From Polytrichum commune (taxonomy: Eukaryota; Streptophyta; Polytrichopsida; Polytrichales; Polytrichaceae), in the NCBI GenBank assembly GCA_950295325.1, contig OX485804.1, forward strand, positions 32,304,001 through 32,368,000: a stretch of DNA of 64,000 nt. The letters run 5' to 3'. The notes beneath the pieces were generated by a model that saw only the letters and a program-made list of their open reading frames with translations, had not been told where the DNA came from and searched no databases. Numbering within the stretch: position 1 is the stretch's first letter; every line of letters starts with the position of its first letter. Below are positions 23,798-34,530 of this stretch, piece by piece. Position numbers and translations under genes: made by a program.

Positions 23798-24378
23798 GGG
23801 CTGGTTTACACCATGGACCATGAAATCGGACCATGGAAGATGGCCTTTTCCATGGTCCGACTTGATGATCCAACATGCATGGTCCGATTTCTAAAAAAAT
23901 AAATTTACAAAGCCTTTGGGCCCCTCACTAGGTGTAAACTGAATGTGGATCAAGAGGAATGACCATGCACCAAAAGTGAATGTGCTGATTTTTTTTTTAG
24001 TATATGCCTAAATAGGGCAGTTTTGAAAAACAAAAAAATTTAGGTTTGACCATTCTCTTGTTTTCTCTTGTCTTCATCTTCTCTTCCGTAAAAAGGATGT
24101 TTTATATAAAAATTATTCTAACATCATTTCTCTGCCATGGACCCCTGCCTTTTTCTACAAGAGCATCTCTTTTGTCTCTCCCACTGCAAAACTTGTTGGA
24201 CCATGTCTATGGATAATGTAGGCCTTAAAATATGTCTTTCGGGGACCTCAAACTCCATGGTCACTTTGCCATTTTTTCCTTGGTGTAAAACAAACTGGTC
24301 CTGGGATAAGTTCAACAAACAATCACAAATTTAACAAGGCCTTGGGACAACTTCATGGTCCATGATGTAAACATCCCC
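23798..24378. mobile_element. PIF/Harbinger (Tourist-like) MITE, copy 2
   Basis: It is 581 bp with TAA on both sides (23795-23797 and 24379-24381). The ends are GGGCTGGTTTACACCATGGA and, complemented, GGGGATGTTTACATCATGGA. The interior matches copy 1 at 7607-8692 (for example TTGGACCATGTC, GGCCTTAAAATATGTCTTT, GCCATTTTTTCCTTGGTGTA) but has one rather than two copies of the 135-bp block. Confidence 0.8.
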
Positions 24379-24381
24379 TAA

Positions 24382-25135
24382 TATTGGCATATTAGTTGTG
24401 GTGCCACGTTCTCCCAATTGTGGGGTCATAGATGAAGAACTCAAATCAAGACAACACTTCATCCCATACAAAAGTTGGGGCATGACCTCGATGAATAGCA
24501 CAAACAAGTGACCCAATATGAACACAATGAGTTTTGAATCATTTGGACATAGAAATTCCGTTACAAACTCAAACTTTATATAAATATCTTCAACCGCACG
24601 CTAGGCTTTCAAATCCACTATGAAGCAGCTAATCCAATGTTAAGCTAATCAACATATGATTGAGTGATAAAAGCCATGCCACAATCTTGTAAGGTATGTG
24701 CGCCTAAAGTGGACACTTCCAACAATAATAACAGACGCAAGAATTGGGAAGCCCAAAAAATCAAATTACACAAAAATTCGAACTACACACGAATCCAAAG
24801 TGAAAACATGAGAGTCGAGCTTGCCATTCTGGGAGTCAAAGTGAACACTTTTTGAATTCTTCAAGCGATGGTACCAATTTTTTTCCTTTTTGAAATGGCT
24901 TTCTTTTGGACATTGTGAACCTTTCAAACTTGAATATATCATATGTAATTATATCCTAGAACCCATTCTAGGCCACTGGCCACTGTGCACCTACACAGCT
25001 TACCTTGCTCTATACAAAATGTACATATCGAGATCAGTGTCCTGGAGCGAATTCATGACAACCAGGACCATGATTTCATACCTCACGGCAAGAGATAGTT
25101 TACAAGCTCTTCACAGGCACCAAGATGCATGACGA
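24382..25135. other. intergenic, no gene
   Basis: AT-rich. TAAGGTATGTGCGCC near 24690 resembles the left end of the small element at 52.4 kb, but a matching right end was not found with confidence. Confidence 0.35.
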
Positions 25136-25450
25136 CTACATCCAATTGAGAAGTATGGCCAATCTTGCATTGCCAGCCCGTTCCATGTCCGCAAATGCAA
25201 TGAAGCTCCATACAATCAGCCAGTGCCATTTGGATATCTCAAACAGATAGAAATCACCCTTTTGATGTCGTGACACCAGCTGACCACATCGGCCAAGAGT
25301 ATGAAGGCAATGTCGTCGAAGCATGTGGCGTTAACATTATTGACGATTGATAGGTATGTGGCCATGGAGGGTCACGACCCCGAGTTGCCTTGAACTCCTG
25401 TCACTTCCAGTCATCTGGAAATATCCTTCAAAAACATCCAAGTATGGTGA
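25136..25450 (-). pseudogene. decayed partial copy of the adjacent membrane-protein gene
   Basis: 25145-25280 aligns with about 25655-25780, and 25365-25440 aligns with about 25930-26025 of the neighbouring gene (shared GACCCCGAGTTGCC, then CCAGTC.TC.GGAAATAT). The order is kept with a deletion between the blocks. It is a truncated direct duplicate of the gene's 3' half and has no intact frame. Confidence 0.6.
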
Positions 25451-25721
25451 TTCCTGGAAGTTTGAGCTTGATGGTCTGGCAAGAATGAAGATGATGATGG
25501 AAAGGAGATGACGCGAACGGCTTGTGTTGGCGTGAATGAGGGACGCTTCACATCGATTAGAGTCATGAGTTCATATGTGTACTTGAAATAGGTTCACAGG
25601 GGTAGGACTATGAAAGCAGTGTGAATGATGATGAATATATGAATGTCTGACCTAAAGGGTATGAATGATCTTGCATTTCCAATGCCTTCCGTGTTTGCAA
25701 ATACAAGGGACGTCCACAAAA

Positions 25722-27996
25722 TCATGGGTTGACATGGTTGGAGGATAAATTTTTGAAAGATACGAATTGGTTGCCATGGGCGCAAATGTGAATAGTGGAG
25801 CGGAAGCCCACGACCGCTGTAACGCCCGCCGACCATATGCATGCCACAACGACGGCGGCCAACAATATGCTAGCCATGTTGTCCATACCTGCGCCACTAT
25901 CGTCATCCACAAAAGACAAATATGTGCCCATGAGAATCAAGACCCCGAGTTGCCCAAACACCCTTTGCCACCTCCAGTCGTCGGAAATATCTTTCAATGA
26001 CCGCCAAATGTGGTGGTCCTTAAAGGTTTCGTTGGGGTGGTGGTCCAAGTTTGGGGAATCTATAGGCAACCAACAATAGGCACATTGACGAAGAAGGGAG
26101 GAAATGATGGCAAACAATGTCAAGTAAGTATAGATCACTCCCGCGTTGTACATGACAGCCGGTCTCCACCTGTGAAGATCACTATGGCCAATGGCTTCTA
26201 TCATACAATACCCCACCAACACTAACAAGCCCAAGTGGATCAAGTCGGAGGAAAAGTCCCCCCATTTTAATGTGCAGAACCAACCTTTGATCATTTCAAA
26301 CGCTACTTTCCAATGCCTCCTTGTGCATGATTTGTAAGCCCACATTATGATGACCAACCCAACCACTGCGACCTGTAGGATGCCAATGGTGACAACTGCT
26401 GTAATGGATGCCTTGGTCATTGTTCTTCGCCAAAACCTACCAAGTGACAAATATGAAAAAAATGTTAACCTTTTAATATAAACTAATCAAGCTTTGGAGA
26501 AAAGAAAAGTGAAATTTGATTGGTAATAGTTACTTCATTGTTAGTCACTCAATCTTAGAAAAGTAAGTAACGCTAATTTAGGCCTTCTTGATGAAATAAA
26601 TTAATACTTCTAATGAAGTTTGATTCAATTGAAGAAATAAGATGAATGAGGTGCATATATGCTAAGTACATCACATGTAAGTATATCACACATGATGGCA
26701 TTCAAATGTAGTTGATTCAATATCTAGTATTTTGAGCCACGACTTCTATCTTGCAAACAACACATGGCGTACATCAACTACCTTGTTTTGAGCCTAACGG
26801 TACAGATTTGATGAAACATTACATTGCAATGTTGAACTGTAAATTGTATATATTTGAAATCTAAGAATTTTGACATATCAAGATGTCAAAGTTACCTTTC
26901 AATCATATGGATATAGTCTTTAAGTGGACACTAGGCTTGACCTTTAAGGTGTATCATCATTATAACAATGTGACCCAGAGGCGGTTACAAGCACGATGCA
27001 CTGTAAAGGATAATAGAGCCGATCAAACTACTAAGGAATCAATTCACAATTGGACGCCTGTTGAATTACCTAAGGCATGTGGGTGTTATTCGGTTCGTTT
27101 TCATGTTCTCCACCTTCTACCAATTAGATTTACACAACAAAACTCATGCTACATTAGCAAATCTATAATCATGTTACATTACAAAAATCGGATTGAAAAT
27201 TGAACTTCTCTTGATTTAGTTATGGTTATTGGAAGTGCATGTTTGTTGATTTCTTAATTGGATACATAGGCCCTTTCAATTGTGTTCTCTATAAGATGTA
27301 AAGTGATTATTTATATCTAAAGACGTAGTTTAATTTTTTTTAAACATGTGTCCTTATGATGTTTACTTTGCGATCCTCACCGAAGCACGTACCAATCAAA
27401 TATAGGGGCCAGATTAAGAAAACAAGCCACTCTAGACCCCATCGACCTTACAGTGGGCAGAATGCAATAAGATCACAGAAATAGCAATAATGACGTAAGG
27501 CCAGTAGGTACCTGTGGACATAGAGTCCATGGATGTCCGTGTATTCGCAATAAATAGGATATGACAATTGCTTCGCGTTCACTTGCCAAAACCTCCAGTT
27601 CATGTAGTAAGGCTCATAGAGGTTCACTGTGCCAAGATCGAAATAAGGCCGTGGGTCCAACTTCCCTTCGAATTTGGTGTAGGTGAAATTACTCAATGTC
27701 AAATTAGTAGTCCCATCTTGGCAGAAGTAGATGAATTTGAAGCCGGTCTCAGTCTCGTTTTCCGGCCAAATGTCAAAGTAACCTTTGACTGAATCGTTGC
27801 GGAATAGAGTGGCACTTAACGTGTCATTCCAAGGCCCCTGGATGCCAGGCACAGACTCTAGCGTGAGGTTCGGGTCTCTCAATGCCGAACAGGTCCCAGA
27901 AATGCACAAGAGGATGAGTATTATAGCAACCATACAGGCTACAATCGCAGTGGTACTTCCGCCTCTGTGTTGCAGAGGATGATTAGGAGACCCCAT
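25722..27996 (-). CDS. unrecognised six-helix membrane protein with N-terminal ectodomain
   Basis: Two exons, 27996-27512 (donor GTACCT) and 26436-25722 (acceptor TTGGTAG), join in phase across a 1.08-kb intron to give 399 aa. Residues about 15-37 form a signal-anchor helix (IVACMVAIILILLCISG). About 38-160 is an ectodomain rich in N-glycosylation sequons (NLT, NDT, NDS, NET, NFT) and aromatic residues. Exon 2 encodes about five more helices (ITAVVTIGILQVAVVGLVII, LIHLGLLVLVGYCMIEAI, VIYTYLTLFAIISSLL, QLGVLILMGTYLSFV, ILLAAVVVACIWSAGVTAVV) separated by His/Trp-rich loops. I do not recognise the family. The phase match and hydrophobic pattern argue for one real gene. The intron holds a MITE-like element (27071-27450). 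A decayed partial copy lies immediately downstream. A secretory-pathway or plasma-membrane location is inferred. Confidence 0.6.
27071..27450 (-). mobile_element. AAGGTA-family MITE-like element, intact copy (380 bp)
   Basis: It starts TAAGGCATGTGGGTGTTATT and ends CCCCATCGACCTTA. It aligns along its whole length with 46478-46849 and, inverted, with 56005-56365 (shared GCATGTTTGTTGATTTCTT and the ACCAATCAAAT block). It lies in the intron of the membrane-protein gene. Confidence 0.6.
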
Positions 27997-28394
27997 GGTT
28001 GAGTATTGCTTCTGGAACAGCTTGTCAACACCAACCTTCCTGAGAGGTTAATCAATTGCTGGAGTGGAACGCTCTTGTTGGCAATAATTAGCTGCAACAC
28101 ATTCAGGTATCAGTGTCTTTACCCGAACACCTATTAGGAAACCCCTCTCTATCCGGATTCACCCTTTTCACCTTTCGGTATGGACTACTCCGAAATCAGG
28201 TGGTGGATGTAGATACCTTCTTGGCTTGAACAAACACCAGGCTCAACCTAAAGGCTCAAATACTCGACTAGTACTGCATTCTTAACAAAGAGTTGAGATG
28301 ACTTGGCTGACTTCATTACGTTGAGTTGTAAGTTGGCACCGAATATTACAACTGGAGACCCTTTGGTTTAATTTGTTCCACGTCTTCCACCAGT
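27997..28394. other. upstream region of the membrane-protein gene
   Basis: Presumed promoter and 5' UTR of the - strand gene that starts at 27996. No other feature is seen. Confidence 0.35.
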
Positions 28395-29640
28395 TTGACG
28401 CACCCAGTACCAACATCCATGGAGTTCAACATCTCCTACCGCCCGAATCCTTTCGCCGCATGCATCAAAAAAATGTATGACCCAAAACAATGGTTCATCA
28501 CCGACAACAGCATTTCTGACGTCAAACAACATTTCGGTGCATGTCGATCAGTTCAGGGAGACTTCTCCCTTAACGGACTAAGCTCTCTTCAACTATCCAC
28601 CTCGGACCACTTCCCAAAACCTCCCAAAAACCCCAGGCCACATTACTTAAACGTAACTTACCTCCTTGGCACTACTAATAAGTTTACACTTGAGACTTCA
28701 TGTGGCAGGAAAATGCTTCACTTCTCTCACGTCGTGACGTAGATCCCGTCTGCTAAATCTTTGTGGCATGGGAGAGGGGCACCAGTGCTAATGAATGTAG
28801 GGAACCCTTGCTGTCTGTCCCACTGTTCGATCATGGTGCTCAACACCTACCGCCCGAATCCTTCTCGATCCGTCGCCACTTACCATATATCTATATATAT
28901 ATATATACATTTTGACGCATCACAAGTATACCCCAAATTAACAATCACTCCCGAACACGACCACCGACAACAAATTTTAGACGACTGTGAATGTCGATGA
29001 ATTCGGGACTCCCTTCTTGACGTATAATCTCTTTTCAAATTTCCACGTAACCTCACCTCCTAAAACCTCCCAAAACCTCCCACATTACCAAAACGCAACT
29101 CGCCTCTTCAAGAGGACTGCTCCTTTCCTCTAGTGCAACCACCACCAGTTTGCACTTGCGCTATCATGTGGCCGAGGAATGCTTCATTTAGACTGTCACA
29201 TGGTACCCATGGACCCTTCTGCTCAATCTTTTTGGGATGGAAGAGGGGTTACTAATGCTAATGAAATCAGGGCACCCTTGCTGTCTGTTCCACATGTTCA
29301 AACACTTTGACACGTCCACTTACCAACATGGAGCTCAACACCTCCTACCACCCGACTCCTTCTCCTCTGAAACCCCCTCCCTAGCTACCTAGTATATACA
29401 TATTCATTTTGACGCATCACAATATACACCCAAACAATGATTCCCATACACGACCACTACGGACACCGACATTTTTGGCGTCTGTGCGTCTCGATCAGTT
29501 CCACACTCTCATATATCCACTTCGAATCATGTCCCGAAACATTCCCAAAAACCGTCCAAAAAGCCTCTCACATTACAAAAACGCATCATCCAGCCACTCA
29601 CCTCTTCCCACCTGCTGCTGTCGGCAGAAAGCAAGGACGT
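28395..29640 (+). repeat. three diverged tandem units of about 410-500 bp
   Basis: The anchor block CTACC(G/A)CCCGAATCCTT(T/C) (ACCACCCGACTCCTTCTC in the third unit) starts near 28440, 28849 and 29349. Each unit continues with similar CCCAAAACCTCCCA and GGAATGCTTCA-like stretches, then GCATGGGAGAGGGG/GGATGGAAGAGGGG and CCCTTGCTGTCTGT.CCAC. A (TA)n tract lies near 28885. Open frames in it are not conserved between units. Confidence 0.6.
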
Positions 29641-31060
29641 CCTCCGCGACTCGATCGAATGTCAAAATCTCCTTCCTCACCCGCATCCCAAAGATCGAGT
29701 CGTCGGCGAATGCCCTTCCAGTGTATGACGAACATCAGCTCTACATTGGACGACGACTTGTAGGAGACCAGCACCCGATGATGGTGTTGAAGAAGACACC
29801 ACAACAACTTTGTTTGCCGCGACCACCTTCGACTTGGGTCGCCCACCTCCGTTTTGTACAGGTGGGTGCAGACAAGCATCCGCTAGACAAGCAGGACCTC
29901 GAATCACAGCAGGCTGCGTTCAGGAAGCTTCCAATCTCCCCGACAACTAATTTCGTATGATGGTCGTCCAGGCTGCCTTCTTCGAAGCAACTTGGCAACT
30001 TCGTGGGACTACTCTCGGTCGCCGCTTCGTGACAGACTCGTCGCGAGCGAGCGACCCACTCGGCCCGCCTGGGGACGAGTCTCGCGTCACGCGGAAGCCA
30101 CGACGACTTCTGTGAGGGATTCGCTGGGCCGTCGATCGCTCTGCCGACACGCACTTAGCCGTCCGATGTTGGCTCTTGGCTCTGACGCAAGATTCCCTTC
30201 CTTTAATAGTTTCACACACCGCATAATTAAGGTGGATAGGTCGACTATTGCAGTGGCCCATTTCTGTGATGGGGAGAGTTTTGGGCATCATCGGAACAGC
30301 CTCCCCTGCCGGCCAACCTGTTATGAGAGGAAAATACGTGGACAGATGGTATTTGGACAGTATGTAGGTGCAATCCTCTAGAACTACCAGATACGATAGT
30401 AAAGGGGATTCATATGTATAAAATTAATAAAATAATGTATGCGCCATGTGTCACCATTTGTATGCACCTTTGTGCTGGTCATACCTACCTAGGTTGATGC
30501 CCTCGGGATAACCGGGGTTAATTGTCTCTAATACTGATTAACAGTCCTATACCCTCGGGATACCCGGGGAGGCTACTGTAGTGTTAAGCTCTAACTCTAC
30601 TGATACCCGGGATATGTCCAGGGTTTACTTACTAACTTAATACTCTGGACCAGGGTATCTACCCTAACTCTCAAATGGTTTCTACACCCTAAGCTTGAAA
30701 TGGCTTCTTCTCAAATACATCATATTGTTCTTGATTTTAATCTTCTAACACAACCGGGGGGGGGGGGGGGGCTCTTGGCAGTCTGCCAGGCGGAGGCGGG
30801 CCGTTGCCATGTGCTCAGGTTGTAAGTCCAACCGGTTACATGTTGACATCCCACGGTATTCCTATATTAATTTGAGGTATATTCCATAAATTCCTTTAAA
30901 GTGATTGGTAATTCTCTTGAAGTTTCGAACTTCAACCGGTTATTTTTCAAACTCCACCGGTTCATCTGCAACTAACTGCCGGTTCTCCCCAATCATAGGC
31001 CCATTTTAGGTTTCCCTAAGACATGAAGCACGCCATTACTACAAGACGGTTAGCAAATCC
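29641..31060. other. GC-rich stretch, low-complexity tracts, no recognised gene
   Basis: 29640-30310 is markedly richer in GC than its surroundings, with overlapping frames on both strands but no recognisable domain; it may be a fragment of a mobile element or an unknown exon. 30480-30670 has a cluster of (A)TACCCGGG-like words. A run of 16 G lies at 30756-30771. Confidence 0.35.
30821..31000 (-). repeat. AACCGGTT-rich repeat, copy 2
   Basis: The reverse complement of this stretch aligns with 10512-10692 over about 180 bp, with several AACCGGTT or ACCGGTT palindromes kept. It is non-coding. Confidence 0.65.
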
Positions 31061-31065
31061 TAATA

Positions 31066-31407
31066 CACTCTAACCTCCATGATATCACACTTGTGGCAAC
31101 CAAAGTGCATGTGATATTAAGAAGGTTTGTAGGGTTAACATGGATGTGTGATAATAGAGATTCAATGCAGCATGTGACATTATGGAATAATTTAAAGTGC
31201 AACATTGTAGTAAAGACAATAATGACAATGATGATAAGGAGATATGTAGAGTGTGTGGATTGAATTCTTTGGTGGATTATTCAATGTTGGAACTTGTGAT
31301 ATGTGGGAGGAAAATGTGACAACAAGGAGGGAGATTTAAATTGAGCACATTTGTTCCCTACGGTTTGGGAATAAAAGAGAGGGAGTGACATTACAAAGGT
31401 TAGGATG
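31066..31407. mobile_element. TA-flanked MITE, family B, copy 2
   Basis: It is 342 bp with TA at 31064-31065 and 31408-31409. The ends are CACTCTAACCTCCATGATAT and, complemented, CATCCTAACCTTTGTAATGT. The interior matches copy 1 at 15013-15495 (GTGGCAACCAAAGTGCATGT, GCATGTGACATTATGGAATAA, then GTGACAACAAGGAG). Confidence 0.7.
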
Positions 31408-31514
31408 TAGAGTCCATAGAAACTTTCCTCATGATTGTTTGAGCTTTGATTGAATATCTTATTCACTGTCAAAGTAAAGATTCTCACAGTCAATTTTATA
31501 ATCATATAGGTCCC

Positions 31515-32991
31515 CCCCCCAATTATGTTGACTTTAGAGCTCAGAATGGTTATTATAACTTAAGCACATAATGTAGTCTATTTTAAACGGATTGTCTATT
31601 TAGTATGTGTTCTTGGAGCCACACCTGTCGCAACCCTTGCTAGTTTTCCTTAACTTAGCTTGACTACCTCCCAACTCTAGCAAGTGCCACGAGCGTTAAC
31701 CTGCACATCTCACGCACATGCATGGTTAGCTCCCAAAACCGCGGATCTTCAAGCTCATGGCTTGGTCGCCAAACCCTCCTACACATGCATTCGGGACTCT
31801 CCCCTTAGTAGGTAGCCAATGGCTAAGGTGGACTTCCATCCATGAAAGTCCACTCTTGAGTTGATCATTTTGTTGCTAAAACAACACTACAACTACCCGG
31901 AGCAAATTGCCAAGTATGCTCCAGGGAGGTCGGTTAGCTAAGCCGCCTCACCTTTAGCCGATGGGGCTAGAACCCCCCAATAGCTTCAAACCATCATAAC
32001 TTCTACATATGATGTTTGATGCTATCAAGCAACCACTCTATCATTATCTACTCTTTGCATAGATGCCGGTGAACCCCCCCCCCCCCACTTGTCCCATTTA
32101 GGCAAGTATTGAGGAAATTATGCTTGTTCAAACCTAAGCAATCCTCAACGCCACTCCCATATCACTGCTGCCCAGGGTGTTTGTCACGGTATGCGGCATC
32201 GGCGGCCACATCTTATCCATTGGGTTTCATTCATTTAGATTTGGATGGATGAATCTTAGTTGTGGAGAGGAAGGCTCCTAAGTGAGGAGCCTCCTCATTG
32301 GCTTGGCATTCTTGCCAAGTCAAGTCTTGTGAGTGAGTGTGTAAAGAGAACTTGTGTGAGGTGAAGATTGCATGTGTTTGCAATAAATCTTGAGTTATTT
32401 TCTCATTTCTTACACTCTTGGATTCTCTCGTGGTGGAGTGAGAGATAGTTTGATTCATTGTGTGCATTTGAAGAGAAATTAGAGTTCTTATGAATGTTTG
32501 ACTCTCTTCTTTCTGTGTCGAGGTGTGTTGTTTATGTGTGACTTTGCTATATTTTAGTGTTGTTTGTTAGTAGTGGTTGATACTCGAGCTGCAATGACAC
32601 ACGATCGCTATTTATACAACATGTTGTCCCGGGACATTGCTCCACTCAAATTGCCATATCTCCTAGCTCACACCTCCGATTGAGGTGTTTTTTAGCATTT
32701 TAGAATTCTACCGCGATAAGCTACTCATAACTCGTTGGCTTACCCTTGTGACTCTTGGTATCCATGGGTGGAAGGCGTTATCAACATCCGGGGCCCTCAC
32801 CCACACTATAATCATTTGGGCCCTCTTACCAATGACGCCACAAGTCATGGGTGTCACTCCGGGATCCCCCTTATGCCTAGGGTGTTGCGGGCACTCCTCA
32901 TCGAGAGGTTGCACGACAACACCAAACCACATACCATTTAAGTATAGGTGTCTTGATAAGAAAATTAAACGAATAAGGGTTATCTACCTTA
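31515..32991 (-). repeat. AAGGTA-family dispersed repeat split by an LTR
   Basis: 31515-31620 and 32919-32991 are two halves of one dispersed repeat: GTGTTCTTGGAGCCACACC, then ACCAAACCACATACC and TATCTACCTTA. The solo LTR at 31626-32918 lies exactly between them. Confidence 0.65.
31626..32918 (+). mobile_element. solo LTR of an LTR retrotransposon (1293 bp)
   Basis: It starts TGTCGCAACCC and ends GCACGACA, the TG...CA of an LTR. It is flanked by a perfect 5-bp duplication ACACC (31621-31625 and 32919-32923). The insertion breaks a known repeat, so both ends are defined independently. No primer-binding site, gag or pol is seen, and a second LTR-like copy lies inverted at about 33480-34322, so a solo LTR is the simplest reading. 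A run of 13 C lies near 32074. Confidence 0.78.
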
Positions 32992-33479
32992 TGTGTAGGA
33001 TTTATATGCTTGGTCACCACGAGTTGTCACCATAATTGGCTTATTACAATAATAGGAACCCAAGGATGACCTTAGTTTATTAAATTCTTGCTTAAACTGA
33101 ACATGATTTGAACATGTGAGTATATTGTCATTTTTATCTTTTATAGGTGTCAATAATTTAAATAATGAGAAACTACAACAGCTCATTTGTATGCTGTCCA
33201 AAAGTACAATTATGTCATGCTAAGATTGATGGGTTGAAAATGAACTCTTTGGATTACCAATTGTCAAAATTTTAATATAATCTAGTAGTTATAATTATGT
33301 GCACAAGTAGATGTAGTTACTTGACACACAAGATTCTTGGCATGTATAAAGGTATGCAGAGTTATTGTAACAATTGCACTTAGTTAAGTGGACCTAAAAC
33401 AATACCTTCTCCAATTATCCCATTTCCCCTTAGCATATCAAACACACAATTAGTACATGATGAGAAGCAAATTTAAAGA

Positions 33480-34322
33480 TTCAAGACTGTAGTCATGTTT
33501 ATCATAATGTGATCCACGGAGATTATGAGGCACAAGGGTAAGGCTATAAGCTATCCATAGCATATGGCGTGCTAATTGTAGAATGCCCAAGAACACCTCA
33601 ATTGGAGGTGTGAGCTAGGAGATATGATAATTTGAGTGGGGCGCTCTGGTACAGCAGTGGCCTAGGAATGGCTCCTGGGATTGCCAAGGTTTGAATAAGT
33701 ATAACTTTCTCAATTTCTTGTCCGATTGGGGCAAGTGAAGAGTTCATTGGCATCTACGTGAAGCGTAGATTATGATGGAGTGGTCGTTTGTTAGCATCCA
33801 AAATCATACAAGGAAGTTATGGTGTTTTGAAGCTATTGTAGGCTTCTAGGCCCAGCGCCTAAGGGGAAATGTCTACTTGGCCCCAACTCTTGGTTGAGAG
33901 ACAAAAGGTTTCTTGACGGTGGGGTAGGGGCCCTGCCAAAAGTCCTAGAGGCTTATATGGGTGAGGTGGTGTGGCCGAACCCACTCGAGGCCGAATGGCA
34001 CGGCCTCCATGGGCATTGGCCTAATGTGAGGGTATAGTTGCTTTATATGATTCGGGTTGTTGTTGTATTGCTCCGGCAACGCGATAATTAACATAAGATT
34101 GGACTTTCATGGATGAAAGTCCACATTTAAGAATGAGTTACCGATTAAGGGGTGAGTCCTGAAAGCAAAGTAGGAGGATTGGTTCCCCTCTTATAAACTA
34201 TAAGGTCTGCGGTATGCTAGCTAACCATTAGCATGGCGGAATGTGAAGGGTTAGTGCTCGTAACCCTTGCTAGAAATAAAAATAACCAAGTTAGTTAAGG
34301 GCGGCTAGCGAGGGTTGTAACA
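33480..34322 (-). mobile_element. related LTR copy, inverted, probably truncated
   Basis: Read on the - strand from 34322 it begins TGTTACAACCCTCGCTAG and then follows the LTR at 31626 (GGCATCTA..., TAGAGTGGT, AGCATC, GAAGCTATTG, ATATCTCCTAGCTCACACCT, ATTGAGGTGTT, CTTACCCTTGTG). The similarity fades near 33480, before the expected ...ACGACA end. Confidence 0.65.
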
Positions 34323-34530
34323 ATTCATGTGTGACAGTGCTCAAACCAATTTTAATGTAGTTCGCATTGTATATGGGACATGATATTTATCCGTTCTAAT
34401 GATGGACCGTGAAAGGACTTGTTTATTCCACTGGGCAACAAGCATGCACAAGCATACAGAAAAACTCATTGCCAAATAATTCCAAAACCAACATATTCGA
34501 CTCTACATGCAATATAAGGATGCAACTTTG

